Shown here piece by piece: positions 10,559 through 22,616 of a DNA stretch of 64,000 bases. Origin of the DNA: Bufo bufo (Eukaryota > Chordata > Amphibia > Anura > Bufonidae); contig NC_053392.1 of assembly GCF_905171765.1 (NCBI RefSeq), positions 507,514,556-507,578,555 of the forward strand. The letters are read 5' to 3'. Made by a program: the position numbers and the translations under genes. Each line of letters begins with the position of its first letter. Positions within the stretch are counted from its first letter, which is position 1. The notes under the pieces are model-generated. The model did no database searches. It had not been told where the DNA came from and worked only from the letters and a program-made list of their open reading frames with translations.

Positions 10559-10817
10559 CTGTGCTGTCCACAATAATGATTTGGCTGGGTCCTGGGAGTT
10601 CTTCAAAACTTCTCTTTTCTTGGATGGAAGTTCTTCTCCTCCTATGCCCAGCAATCCTTGCCCAGGTTTTCTGCAGGCGTGCTAAGAACCGGTTCTTTCT
10701 TGGTTTCTCAGCTTTACCTGGCTTCTCCTGGACATCATCACCACCATTCTTTTCTTCCTCCTTCTTCTCTCCTTCATCTAAATGTTTTCTCTTCTTTTTG
10801 CCTTCATTTTTTGGCAT
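10559..10817 (-). CDS. Kinase gene 1, exon 1
   Basis: Start chosen at ATG 10815-10817 because the ATG used in units 2-4 (here 10805-10807) is out of frame after loss of one A. It encodes a Lys/Glu-rich stretch, RLQKTWARIAG, the basic run HRRRRTS and ELPGPSQI, ending at donor GTAGGAGG. Confidence 0.7.
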
Positions 10818-10931
10818 AGGCAAAAGTATTGAAGATAAAATCCGCAAGGGATGGCGCTCACAAGTGTCTCCGCTGGCTGCAGCAAGTGAATGCAAAGATT
10901 CTTACCTGTGCAGCTGCCTAGGTAGCCACTG

Positions 10932-11112
10932 TGATGTCACCAGCGATTGTGATGTCATCGACAAAATATGGTGCCTTTTCTGAACACACCATCAGCCTTT
11001 GTGATGTCATCGACCAAATATGGTGCCTTTTCTGAACACACCATTAGCCTTTGTGATGTCATCGACCAAATATGGTGCCTTTTCTAAACAAGTCACCAGC
11101 AATTGTGATGTC
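10932..11112 (-). promoter_or_regulatory. Promoter repeat of kinase gene 1: CRE-like and CArG modules
   Basis: TGATGTCA octamers at 10932, 10950, 11002, 11054 and 11105, of which the last four are spaced 52, 52 and 51 bp. CArG boxes CCAAATATGG at 11014-11023 and 11066-11075. The first box of this unit is mutated to CAAAATATGG near 10971. TGATGTCA is a one-base variant of the ATF/CREB site, and CC(A/T)6GG is the SRF site. Function is inferred from position only. Confidence 0.55.
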
Positions 11113-11235
11113 ATCGACTGTTTTTTTCTCTCTCCTTCTCTGTATGTATGTGTATCTATCTATATATCTATCTATCATCTTTGTATATGTATATATATAT
11201 ATATATATGTTTATGTTATATACACACACAATACT

Positions 11236-11733
11236 GTACAAAAATATTAGGCAGGTGTGTGAAAAATGCTGCAGAGTAAGATTAAGAAAAATAGAAGTCT
11301 TTAAATAGTTTATTTTCATTAAAATACAAAGTGAAATCTAAATCCAATCAATATTTGGTGTGACCACCCTTTGTCTTCAAAACAGCATCAGTTCTTCTAG
11401 GTACACTTGAATAACGTTTTTTTAAAAGGAATTTGGCGGTGAGTTTATTCTAAACACCTTTGAGAACTAACAACAGATCTTCTATGGATGTAGGCTTGTT
11501 CAGATCCTTCTGTCCTCAAACAGATTTGATGTTGAAATCAGGAGCTTTGTGGAGGCCATTTCCTCACTTCTTGGACTCCCTTTTTTTTTTACGCTGAAGA
11601 TAGTTCTTAATGATATTGACATTATATTTGGGGTCCCTGTTCTGCTACAGAATAAATTTGGAGCCAATCAGAATTCTCTCTGATGGAATTGTGTAATGTA
11701 TAAGTATCATTATTCCTGACAACATTTTCCATA
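11236..11733 (-). pseudogene. Tc1-like transposase fossil, unit 2
   Basis: The minus strand translates to recognisable C-terminal Tc1-type pieces with frame breaks: RDPKYNVNIIKNYLQ (the catalytic DNDPKH region, decayed), and SVPRRTDAVLKTKGGHTKY at the end. It differs from the intact Tc1-like family of this window and is older, since units 2-5 all share it. Confidence 0.7.
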
Positions 11734-11746
11734 TATAAATTGTATA

Positions 11747-11794
<48 letters not shown>

Positions 11795-11799
<5 letters not shown>

Positions 11800-12300
11800 T
11801 AAAGGCGAATTTCCAAGGGTTGAGTGCTACACTTCAGGACATGAGAGCAACTATTGTCACATAATGACATTAATGCTAAATGGGATTGCTTTAAATCTAC
11901 TTTGGATAAATATATTGGTAAATACATTCAAGTACAAGCTAATAAAATTAAACCCCACATGGCTTGCAAATAGTGTAAAAAGGGCAATAAATGACAAAAA
12001 GAGGGCCTTTAAGAAATACAAATCTGAGGGGTTAGCTGTAGCCTTTAAAAGAACTAAATAAATTATGTAAGGGTGTAATAAAATCAGCTAAAATACACAA
12101 TGAAATACAGGTGGCCAAAGAAAGTAAGAACAACTCCAAAAAATTCTTTAAATACATAAATGCAAAAACCCATGGTCAGGACATGAACGGCCCCAAAATT
12201 ATGATAACGGGGTGTTGGTCACTGGGGATCAAGAGAAGGCAGAGCTTCTAAATTGTTTTTTTAGCTGTGTATATACAAAAGAAGAGATGGCATCTCATGA
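11795..12300 (+). pseudogene. CR1/L2-type LINE ORF2 fragment, unit 2
   Basis: Same fragment as at 938-1434, here with the better preserved LLVTGDQEKAELLNCFFS segment at about 12212-12265. Truncated on both sides. Confidence 0.6.
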
Positions 12301-12614
12301 GGGTGGCGCCACTGGTGTAAATACCTCAAATAACATATTTACCTGGCTGACTGTAGATATGCTCCTTAAACCCTTATGGACCAGGCCATTTGTTGCAAAT
12401 CTGACCAGTGTCACTTTATGTGTGAATAACTTTAAAACGCTTTTACTTATCCAGGCCATTCTGAGATTGTTTTTTCATCACATATTGTACTTAACGACAC
12501 TGGTAAATGTAAATCAAAAAAATTCAATTAAAAAACCTGGCTGACGTTACAAGGCTTAGAAGTTTAGAAGCAAATCTTGAAATTTTTCATAATTTTCCAA
12601 AACCCACTTTTTAA

Positions 12615-15065
12615 CCACTTCCCATCTGGGCCCTTTGCCCCCTTCCTGACCAGGCCAAATTTTGCAAAACTGACATATCTCACTTCATGTGGTAATAACT
12701 TTGGAACGCCTTTATTTATCCAAGTCATTCAGAGATTGTTTTCTCGTGACACATTGTACTTCATGATAGTCATAAATTTGAGTCAAAATATTTCACCTTT
12801 ATTTATGAAAAAATCCCAAATTTACCCAAAAATTTGAAAAATTCGCAATTTTCTAAATTTCAATTTCTCTGCTTTTAAAACAGAAAGTGATACCTCATAA
12901 AATATTTATTATTTAACATTCCCCATATGTCTACTTTATGTTGGCATCATTTTGGAAATGTCATTTTATTTTTTTAGGACGTTAGAAGGCTTAGAAGTTT
13001 AGAAGGAATTCTTCAAATTTTTAAGAAAATTGCCAAAATCCACTTTATAAGGACCAGTTCAGGTCTGAAGTCACTTTGTGGGGCCTACATAGTGGATACC
13101 CCCATAAATGACCCCATTGTAGAAACTACACCCCTCAAGGTATTCAAAACCGATTTTACAAACTTTGTTAACTCTTTAGGCGTTCCACAAGAATTAAAGG
13201 AAAATGGAGATCAAATTTTTAAATTTCACTTTTTTGGCAGATTTTCCATTTTAATCAATTTTTTTCTTTAACACATCGATGGTTAACAGCCAAACAAAAC
13301 TCAATATTTATTACCCAGATTCTGCGGTTTACAGAAACACCCCACATGTGGTCATAAACTGCTGTATGGGCACACGGCAGGGCGCAGAAGAAAAGGAACT
13401 CCACATGGTTTTTAGATGCCATGTCCCATTTGAAGCCCCCTGATGCACCCTTACAGTAGAAACTCCCAAGAAGTGACCCCATTTTGGAAACTAGGGGATA
13501 AGGTGCCAGTTTTATTAGTACTATTTTTGGGTACATATGATTTTTTGATCATTCATTATAACACTTTATGGGGCAAGGTGACCAAAAAATTGGTTGTTTT
13601 AGCACAGTTTCTATTTATTTATTTTTACAGCGTTCACCTGAGGGGTTCAGTCAAGTGACATTTTTATAGAGCAGATTGTTACGGACGTGGCGATACCTAA
13701 TATGTATACTTTTTCTCATTTATTAAAGTTTTACACAATAATAGCATTTTTGAAACAAAAAAATTATGTTTTAATGTGTCCATGTTCTGAGAGCTATAGT
13801 TTTTTTTATTTTTTGAGAGATTTTCTTATGTAGGGGCTCATTTTTTGCGGGATGAGGTGACTGTTTTATTGGTACTATTTTGTGGGACATACGCGTTTTT
13901 GATCACTTGGTGTTGCACCTTTTGTGATGCAAGGTGACAAAAATTGCTTGTTTTGACACAGTTTTTTTTTTTTTTTTTACGGTGTTCACCCGAGGGGTTA
14001 GGTCATGTGATATTTTTATAGAGCTGGTTTTTACGGACGCGGCAATACCTAATATGTATACTTTTTTTTATTTGTTTCACTTTAACACAATAATAGCATT
14101 TTTGAAACCAAAAAAATGATGTTTTAGTGTCTCCATGTTCTAAGAGCTATAGTTTTTTTATTTTTTGAGAGATTTTCTTATGTAGGGGCTCATTTTTTGC
14201 GGGATGAGGTGACGGTTTTATTGGTACTATTTTGTGGGACATACGCGTTTTTGATCACTTGGTGTTGCACCTTTTGTGATGCAAGGTGACAAAAATTGCT
14301 TGTTTTGACACAGTTTTTTTTTTTTTTTTTTACGGTGTTCACCCGAGGGGTTAGGTCATGTGATATTTTTATAGAGCTGGTTTATACGGACGCGGCGATA
14401 CCTAATATGTATACTTTTTTTTATTCTTTCTATTTTTAACTTTTTTTTTTCATTCCTTACTTGGGGACTTTTTTTTTTTACATGTGAAACTTTTTTTTAT
14501 TTTTTATTTTCAACCTTTTATTTTTATTTTTTTTATTTTACACTTTTCGTCCCCCATAAGGTCATACAAGACCTCTGGGGGACATTTACTTCACTTTTTC
14601 TTTTTTTTTCACTGTTGATTTCTCCTGTAACTGGGGCTGACATAGTAGCCCCAGTTACAGGACAAATGCACCCCTATAGAGGCTGTACAGCAGCAATCCA
14701 GCGCTGTACAGCCTCACAGCAGGGCTGATCGAGGTCTCTGAGAGACATCACACAGCTCCTGCACACTCCGGTCACGGCGGTCACATGACCGCCGGGCCGG
14801 AACAGGAAGCGCACAGCGCTTCCTTCTCTGCAGACACAGCGCTCGGTGAGCGCTGTGTCTGCAGCGATCGTGAAGGCAGGGACACCTGGGAACTGTCCCT
14901 GCCTTGTCTTAGGGTTGCCCTGCTGTCACTGACAGCGGGCAACCCGATCAGCAGCTGCACGATTAGCGTGCAGCTGCTATTTCTGACAGGACGTTTTAAA
15001 ACGTGCTGTCAGAAATAGACGTCCACCCATAGGACGTTTATAGTCTATGGGCGGACGTGAGGCGG
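12615..15065. mobile_element. Non-autonomous piggyBac-like element, 2.45 kb
   Basis: Flanked by TTAA at 12611-12614 and 15066-15069; other units show the empty site with a single TTAA, so the insertion is exact. The ends are short imperfect inverted repeats, CCACTTCCC at the left and (inverted) CCGCCTCAC at the right. No transposase frame exists inside. TTAA target duplication is the hallmark of piggyBac elements. The left part is AT-rich with two tandem copies of a roughly 370-bp segment (about 13770-14140 and 14120-14400). The right end is a chain of hairpins. Confidence 0.8.
14623..15058. repeat. Ten consecutive hairpins at the piggyBac-like right end
   Basis: Inverted repeats follow each other with little gap: 14623-14662 (16-bp stem), 14679-14715 (13), 14775-14794 (9), 14804-14824 (9), 14828-14864 (17, perfect, CTGCAGACACAGCGCTC), 14874-14904 (11), 14912-14945 (16, one bulge), 14950-14978 (11), 14980-15015 (near-complete palindrome around ACGTTTTAAAACGT), 15019-15058 (14, one mismatch). 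The stems were read by eye. Confidence 0.85.
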
Positions 15066-15431
15066 TTAAGGACCAGTTCAGGTCTGAAGTCACTTTGTGA
15101 GGCTTACATAATTGAAACCACCCAAAAATGACCCTTTTTTTGGAAACTACACCCCTCAAGGTATTCAAAACTGATTTTACAAACTTTGTTTACCCTTTAG
15201 GTGTTCCACAAGAGTTATTGGCAAATGGAGATAAAATTTCTGAATTTAAATTTTTGGGCAAATTTTCCATTTTAATCCATTTTTTCCAGTAACAAAACTC
15301 AATATTTATTGTCCTGATTTTGTTGTTTATAGAAACACCCCATATGTGGTCGTAAACTGCTGTATGACCAAACGTCAGGGCGCACAAGGAATGGTTTCTG
15401 GATGGCAGATTTTGATGGCCTTTCTTTTTTT

Positions 15432-15554
15432 ACACCATGTCTCATTTGAAGCCCCCTCTGATGCACCCCTAGAGTAGAAACTCCAAAAAGTGATCACTTT
15501 TGGAGTTTCTACTCTAGGGGTGCATCAGAGGGGGCTTCAAATGGGACATGGTGT
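15432..15554. repeat. Near-perfect 123-bp palindrome, unit 2
   Basis: Arms of about 61 bp meet at AAGTGATCACTTTT with almost no spacer. One internal mismatch (CATGTCTCATT against CATGTCCCATT) and one extra A in the left arm. Weaker inverted homology continues outward to about 15240 and 15760. Confidence 0.9.
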
Positions 15555-15944
15555 CAAAAAACGAGTCCATAAAAAACTGCCTTCCAAAAACCATATGGCG
15601 TTCCTTTCCTTCTGCGCCCTGCCGTGTGGCCATACAGCAGTTTATGACCACATATGGGGCATTTCTGTAAACTACAGAATCAGAGCAATAAATATTGAGT
15701 TTCGTTTGGCTGTTAACCCTTGCTTTGTTACGGGAAAAGATTAATTAAAATGGAAAATTTTCCAAAAAATAGCTGTTTTGGCACCGTTTTTATTTTTTAT
15801 TATTTACAACGTTCATCTGACAGGTTAGATCATGTGGTATTTTTATAAAGCAGGTTCTTACGGACGTGGCGATACCTAATATGTGTACCTTTTTTATTTA
15901 TTTATGTTTTACACAATAATATCATTTTTGAAACAAAAAAAACA

Positions 15945-16770
15945 CAGGCCAGAAACAGAAGCAGTAAGGACAGCCAGGCTATACATGAAACAGATAGGAT
16001 CAGAAACAGGCACTGCCCGGCTATACATGGAACAGACAGGATCAGAAGCAATTGGGCACTACCAGGCTATACATGGAACAGACAGGATCAGATGGCAGTT
16101 GGGCACTGCCAGCCTATACATGGAACAGACAGGATCAAAAGCGGTTAGGCACTGCGTGGCAGCAAGGGGCAACACCCAGCAAGGCACAAGACAGACAGAC
16201 CACAAGCCCCACAGCTCACAGATAGAAATAGCTACATAAGAGGGCACCAGATAAACCATGCCCAGGAACAGACCAGGGAATGTTAACCCCACCAGCACCA
16301 GGAGTAACAAGAAGTATAGAACAAACTATACAAGTTTCAGTTCACACAGTCACAGAATGCTGCAGCCAGCACGCCCAAACAACAACCAGCATACACAGGA
16401 TAAATTGTAGCCAGTACGCGGTTACAGGCAGCCAGCCTAAACAACAAGGAGTGACAGAACTACACACAGCATCCATACTCAGACGCAGATCACACTCAAG
16501 GCCGCAGCTAGCACACATCAGAGAACCAGCATACATGGGAACACTCACAGCTAGTAGTACACAAAGTGCATGCAGCCAGCCTGCATGGCACCGGTGACAG
16601 GAACCACAGTGATATGGATATGGGGAGACACACACGGGCAATAGTTCACATATAACACCGCAGCCAGCACACAGCCCCAAGCAACCAGCATCCATAGGTT
16701 TCAGAATGCAGCCAGTATGCAAGAGAGCATGCAGCCAGCCTACATAGCACAACTGTCACAGTGAACCGCA
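15945..16770. repeat. 46-bp tandem repeat and CAGCCAG-rich repeat, unit 2
   Basis: Same composition as at 4120-4950. CTATACATGG copies start near 15979, 16021, 16067 and 16114. Confidence 0.6.
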
Positions 16771-17040
16771 CCATGACAGCTACCTTTTTGGACAAAGTCC
16801 TCAAGGTATTTGCTAGCAAAGCTTCTTAATTTGTTAGAGATACTTCTGACTTTTTATCTAAAATGAAATGTGTGGACATAACTGAGGGCGGCCAATTAGT
16901 CTCATTTGATGTAGTGAGCCTTTATACAAGTATAGAACAGGGATTAGCAGCGATAGGGGAAGCATTATACCACTTAGAATTCACATGGGAGGTGCAGGTG
17001 CAACCAAAATCTCTGCACACCTTATGGTTATGTACCTTTA
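16771..17040 (+). pseudogene. Penelope-like element RT fragment, unit 2
   Basis: Keeps FDVVSLYTSIEQGL in frame from ATG 16863; a stop lies just upstream at about 16829. Only the early RT segment is present. Confidence 0.5.
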
Positions 17041-17457
17041 TTTATCTCATCTATCCATCCCCCATCCATCCATTATTCCCAATCTATCATCTATCGATCC
17101 ATTCCCAATCTATCTGTTTACCCCCTATCTAGCCATCTTGGAAGCATAAAGACTTGCCCCGACCATTGTTCTGTGTGAACATGAGAAGGATATGATGCCA
17201 AATAAATAGTATAAGAATATAACTTGCAATCAGCACGTACTAGAAAAATAACCAGAAATGCACAAATAGCTAAAAAATATTCACATGAATGCCCTCTCCT
17301 ACTGGGATGGTGACAACCCCAACATGTGTTTCTGTGAAGCCCATGATAATGTGAAGTCAAACCATACTTATTGTGGTTGTGTATAGATATAATAAAGACA
17401 AACTCTCTATAGATTTTAATATTTATTAATTCACGAAAGATCTTACAATCATGTCTG

Positions 17458-17705
17458 GTAAGTGAAGGAGCTGCTTTATATCTTAGCAGCTTCCTTCTGT
17501 CACATCCAGTAGGTGAAGGAGCTGCTTTATATCTTAGCAGCTTCCTTCTGTCACATCCAGTAGATGAAGGAGCTGCTTTATATCTTAGCAGCTTCCTTCT
17601 GTCACGTCCAGTAGGTGAAGGAGCTGCTTTATATTATAGCAGCTTCCTTCTGTCACGTCCGGTAGGTGAAGGATCTGCTTTCTATCTTTGCAGGTTCCTT
17701 CTGTC
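17458..17705. repeat. 51-bp minisatellite, unit 2
   Basis: Same 51-bp hairpin unit as at 5713, with a different mix of TATATCTTAGCAG and TATATTATAGCAG variants. Confidence 0.85.
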
Positions 17706-18502
17706 TCTGCCACCACATTGTAGATGGTTACATAGCAAGTATGGCTGAAAGAAGTCCTTCAATTTCAACCTTTAATTACTTGCTATGATGACCCAGAGGA
17801 AGGCGAAAAACCCCAGAGGAATATTAGTTGTCCTCATATAAGGGGAAAAAATTCCTCCCTGACCCCTAATATGGCGATCGGAATGAAACCCTGGATTGTT
17901 GGTGCTCCAATCTACGTGGATGTTCAGTGGTGGACATTCGGTTGAGTTGTCTTGTCCGGTGTTTGCTGTAAGAAGACAGATATACATGTCTGGGTTAGTA
18001 TCTGATAGAATAAACACTTTCCACATCATGTAATCTTTACAAGGACAGTTAGATCTTCACATTAAATGTCCTATTACACTGCCTCATCGTGACAGTTGTA
18101 TTTGGAAGGTTGTGCTGGATCCTGTGAAATTAGTACGGGCAGTGCAAGCGCCGATGGAGGAGAACATATCAATTGGTGCTTGGTTACACCGTCCTGATTA
18201 CACAGGACAATGCAAACAGGATGCTGGAGGAGCGACTGCTACCGGCTATTCATTATCAGCAGCACAACCCTGATAATCGACCGTCTTATATTCTGATAAA
18301 AGATGCCCATCGACCGATGAACAAGCAAATGCTTGTTTATTGGCTGCTCGATTATATAAGTTAATTATCCTGTGAAGACTACAAACCAATAATTGTGGGG
18401 TCTAATAGGGGCTTTATTCTGTAGACCTGGTGGGGCTCCTCAAGTATCACCACTACTAGTCACCCAAGGATAGTTATAGCTTGGTTGGATATAAATAGTC
18501 TC

Positions 18503-18777
18503 AGGGTGCATTCTCACGACTGTATGTATTTTGTGGTCCTCAAAAAATACGGATGCGTGTTGCATCGTTTTTTTTGCAGATACATTATAATAATGCCTAT
18601 TCTTCTCCGCAAAAATGGACCAGAATAAGACTTGTTCTATATTTTTTGTGGGATTGTGAAATAAATATACGGATGCTGTCCACATTTTTCAGACCCATTG
18701 CAATGAATGAGTCTGCATCCAATCTGCAAAATTTAGATCCGATGCGGACCAAAAATATGGTCGTGTGACTTGGGCCT
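18503..18777. mobile_element. MITE-like element, unit 2
   Basis: Orthologous to 6818-7092, same inverted ends. Confidence 0.5.
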
Positions 18778-19411
18778 AATTCTTTTTAACCACTAAATGG
18801 ATGGAAGTAAATATTAGGCTAAAAGACAAAACGACTATGATCACACAATCCCTAGTCACTTACTAAAGTTGCACATTTATCTTTGGCGCAGCCTTCATGT
18901 GTCTTGATAGTTACCCCCCTATAGTTACACAGCAATAATAACACTATGGATCTCACAAGGTGTTATACTTACATTGTCATATTGGAATGGTGGGTGGTTT
19001 ACGCGGTGTTATGTGGACGGCAAAATAGATCTAATGAGAAATGATGGTGGTAAGCTGGAGGTCACAGGCCGTAATGAAGACATTGTGATAAGCAGAATCC
19101 TCTATGAAAAAAGAGATAAAGCATGAGTCAATTTGTTTCTAATGTCGATTGACCATCTATGAGAGATATAACAATTGCCTTCTCAGTTGACATGAAATCT
19201 TTAGGGGAATGTCTTCTCTTCACTCCATACTCACCTGGTGTGGTAGCATCTACTGGTATTATTGCTGCCAGGGCTGCCTTCTACAGGAGCTGCTTCATGG
19301 TGACAGGTACAGTAGATTGTGGAATTCAGAGATGGAGAATATTGATGGATTTCATAGGCTCTTCTGGTTTGACTTAGTCATCCACCAGCTTTGTCCACAG
19401 ACCAGTTACTT

Positions 19412-22400
19412 TTATTTCTTACTGAATGGCCTCTTAGAAAATAGTTTGGCCATCCAAGTTTGGTTCTGCATGATGACAGGATGATATTGTCTTGACCACT
19501 CCGGACATACAAAGCTAAACTGATTGAAGATCTTCTGGTGTTTAGATCTTATTTTGTTTGGCGATTCAGCATAGTCCAGAGTTTGGTTCATATTAAGGTC
19601 AATAGGAGCTGCCATCATGGTCGCTGGTGGTGCCATTCTTCTGGCTTCTACATCTTCCCAACTGATGTCTGCAAGAAATGGATGGTTTTTTATGTCTCCC
19701 TTCACTCCTAGCCGCTGGAACTGATTTTTACACAGCAGCTCTTGTAAGAGGTTGTTTACTTCAGGAGTCAGAGACTCTCGGGAGATTGGAGGACAGTTGA
19801 GGACAGAATGCTCAATTTCTATTTGATGTTTTCCAGGAAAAGGAGCCTTTCTTGTGTAGAGTTTGTACAGAATCACGCCAATTGCAAAATAATCTACCCC
19901 TCGTCCATGTGAGTGGCCGTTCACCAGTTCTGGGGCTGCGAATCCTGGTGTACCTATGCACCTCTTTGAGGGACCCTGATGCACACCCATTGCTGCCATG
20001 CCAAAGTCTGTTATTTTGACATGGCCGTCTACTGTCAGAAGGATGTTTAGTGGCTTTAGGTCCCTGTGTAGAATGTCTTTGTTGTGCAGGAACTCTGTGC
20101 CACAGACCACTTCTGCCAAGATGAATCGTATGGTGGCAGTATCAAGAGGAAAGATCTTTCTCATAAAAACTAATAGGTCCCCTCTGGTGGCCAATTCCAT
20201 TACATAATAGACAAAGTTCCGGGTGTGGAAGGCGGCCAGGCCATGAATTAGATAAGGACTCTGGTGGGATAGTTGTAGGATATGGCGTTCTACCAAACTG
20301 TATCCACCCTCCGTAAAATCCTGTTTATCCGCCACTTTAATGGCAACACATTCCTGGCGGATGACATCTCTTGCCAAGTAGACTTGACCAAAGCTTCCTG
20401 CTCCCAGTTTCTGATGGAAAGTGAAGGACTGTAATGAAAGGGGTACTGTGGCAGGTGTTTTCTTGCCAGACTGGTCAGGTTCCTCCAGACAGTTGCCAGT
20501 TTTTTGTTGATGGCTACTGCTGCTCTGAGATGTTTTGGTAGATCTGCTGAGCTCCTCAGGTTTCTCCCGTTCTAGAGAGCTGCTATTATTGCTTGACTTT
20601 TCAGATCCATCATCTTTTCTCTTATCACTGACCTTCATGCTTTTATTTTCTCCTTTATCGTCCTCCTTTTTCTTCCCTTTAGTTGACACTTTGGCTGTTT
20701 GCAGAAAAGAAAGAAATAATTTATGTAGAATTTTATACAAGTAAAACCCACATCAAAACATGTTCATATATAATCATCCATGAAACCTAAAACCTACATT
20801 ATATTCTGCACAGGATAAAACCCTAAATAAAAACCGAAATACCAATCTGAGGCCTATGTGTTTCTATGATTAGAGACAAATGGGGTCATTTACTAAGACT
20901 GGCGTTTCAGACACCAGTCCGACTTGAGCCCAAAGATCCCATTGTAGCGGGGCTGCCCTAGGAATGAATGGGATCACAGCACGACTCGCACGTTTGTTGC
21001 GACCACCATGCACCGAATTTTGAAATTCACATGTTGTAGCAAACATATGAGTCACACTGTAACCCCATTCATTCCTATGGTAGACCTGCTCTCTGCAAAT
21101 CTTGGGCACCAAGCCGGCACACATCACTTGTCTTGCTAAAAATCGCCGCGTAGACGTACTCTAAAAGCTATAATTCTTTTTATTCAGAGAGTTGCTCTGG
21201 ATCTCATTCCCGTATATGCCATGAGCTACCTGGAACATACACTAAATAATACCTCAGGCATTGTGTGAATGCATCCTAACTCTGTGTAACCTATAAAGGT
21301 TCTGAACTATTCCCATGAACATTTCCAAATCCAGATGTTTCATTATTTCCTACCTCTGATGTGACTGGGTCCTAGGATTTCACAAGGACTTTGTTCTTTG
21401 ATGGGACTTTTCCTCTTCCATTTAAACCCAGCAATCCTCGCCCATGATTTCTGTAGGCGGTTTAAGAACAGGCTTTTTTGGCTTTTCTTGTCTCTCTGTG
21501 CATTCTCCTGTCCCTCCTCTCCATCTTTCTTGTTATTTCCATCCTCATTTTGCAGTTCTTCTCCATCCTGTCCACCATAGTACTGGACGTACAGATCTTC
21601 CATCCTGTGGATCAGGTCATGAATCTGATGGTATTCCGCTAGCATTTCAGCTTCATATTGTTGTTCTTTATCCTGTCCACCATAGTACTGGATGTAGAGT
21701 TCTTCCATGTTGTGGATCAGGTCATGAATCTGATGGTATTCTGCTAGCATTTCCTGTTCCACTAAATTGTCTGTCACCAGTTCTGTCTCCTTGTAATAAG
21801 CCATGATGATCTGATTTACCTCCGTTTGGTCCATCTTTTCCTTCTCTTTTGGTGGAATGTCAACTGTAAACAAATATATAGATGATAAGTAGTCACATCA
21901 GAGCCTGGAAGGCTGCTTTATATATTGGTATCATACATACTATATTCACTATGACATGTCACCATTGCTCTTTAGAAAGTGGTACAGATGGAAAGTGAAG
22001 AAGTTGCTTGCAGCTACCAGTCAGCTAGCTTTTATTATTATTTTATGGTTGTAAGAGATGAGAGCTGGAATCTGGTTGGTTGCTATAGACAACTCCTCCA
22101 CTTTTCTCCACTTTTAATAATTCCCTCACTATTTCTATGAATTTGTATCTATAGCATTGGGATCATTTTGTCAGTAACATGGGGTACTATAATAATGACC
22201 ATACCGTTGTATTATATAAGAAGGTACACGATGTCCTCCTACCTGTGCTGTCCACAATAATGATTTGGCTGGGTCCTGGGAGTTCTTCAAAACTTCTCTT
22301 TTCTTGGATGGAAGTTCTTCTCCTCCTATGCCCAGCAATGCTTGCCCAGGTTTTCTGCAGGCGTGCTAAGAACCGGTTCTTTCTTGGTTTCTCAGCTTTA

Positions 22401-22492
22401 CCTGGCTTCTCCTGGACATCATCACCACCATTCTTTTCTTCCTCCTTCTTCTCTCCTTCATCTAAATGTTTTCTCTTCTTTTTTGCCTTCAT
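19412..22492 (-). CDS. AGC/PKC-like Ser/Thr kinase gene 2, intact
   Basis: Exons 22243-22492, 21354-21863 and 19412-20694 join in phase (1, 1) to 680 codons plus stop. Catalytic features in spliced numbering: glycine loop 351-358, ATP lysine 373, alphaC Glu near 389, HRD 463-465, DFG 483-485, APE 507-509, and an AGC C-tail ending in FNQFSF, the FxxF(S/T)F hydrophobic motif of PKC and relatives. The PDK1 activation-loop Thr position (three before GTP) is Arg in KRCIGTP. No C1 or C2 lipid-binding domain precedes the kinase; the N-terminal 250 residues are charged and repetitive. Private changes: WASIAG in exon 1 (WARIAG elsewhere) and KRKSPIK in exon 2. The family resembles PKC delta-type-like predicted proteins of frogs; the substrate is unknown. 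The start ATG sits in AAAAAATGA with a purine at -3. Confidence 0.85.
21354..21863 (-). CDS. Kinase gene 2, exon 2
   Basis: 510 bp symmetric exon as in gene 1. IIMAYYKET replaces IIMADYKET. Confidence 0.85.
22243..22492 (-). CDS. Kinase gene 2, exon 1
   Basis: 250 bp from ATG 22490-22492 (MKAKKKRKHLDEGEK) to donor GTAGGAGG, leaving phase 1. The in-frame start is supported by identical arrangement in units 3 and 4. Confidence 0.8.
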
Positions 22493-22616
22493 TTTTTGTC
22501 ATAGGCAAAAGTATTGAAGATAAAATCCGCAAGGGATGGCGCTCACAAGTGTCTCCGCTGGCTGCAGCAAGTGAATGCAAAGATTCGTACCTGTGCAGCT
22601 GCCTAGGTAGCCACTG

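Larger units (their letters stand above)
7727..10817 (-). pseudogene. AGC/PKC-like Ser/Thr kinase gene 1, frameshifted
   Basis: The three exons are 10559-10817, 9670-10179 and 7727-9010, with GT-AG introns. The kinase domain is complete: glycine loop GAGSFGQV, VAIK lysine, HRDLKPLN, DFG and AAPEL. An extra T in the run at 8001-8007 shifts the frame after GDIKK, so the predicted product ends at 7914-7916 and lacks the AGC tail with its FNQFSF hydrophobic motif, which is still encoded out of frame at 7727-7951. A second private change puts Pro in VDYFPIG (Ala in the other units), within the helix after APE. Exon 1 is one A shorter in a poly-A run than in other units, so it is open only from the ATG at 10815-10817. 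A homopolymer sequencing error cannot be excluded, but unit 4 has the same state. Confidence 0.85.
671..11104. repeat. Tandem segmental duplication, unit 1
   Basis: The unit is defined from the TGATGTCAT..GACTG anchor to the same anchor of the next unit. Net of the Tc1 insertion (1996-3525) it is about 8.9 kb. It lacks most of the Tc1 fossil (a deletion of roughly 430 bp near 925) and the left palindrome arm (near 3675) that the other units retain. Confidence 0.9.
12363..15940. repeat. piggyBac-like remnant, unit 2, with a nested younger copy
   Basis: The older remnant is split: 12363-12614 and 15066-15940 flank the younger 2.45-kb element. Shared strings between old and young copies indicate the same family, i.e. 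self-nesting. Confidence 0.55.

Noticed and set aside
10870..10925. Splice-donor-like CAG|GTAAGA upstream of the exon 1 start in gene 1
   Set aside because: Only about 95 bp separate it from the ATG with no good acceptor, and in units 2-4 it is the weaker CAG|GTACGA. A 5-prime leader intron cannot be supported.
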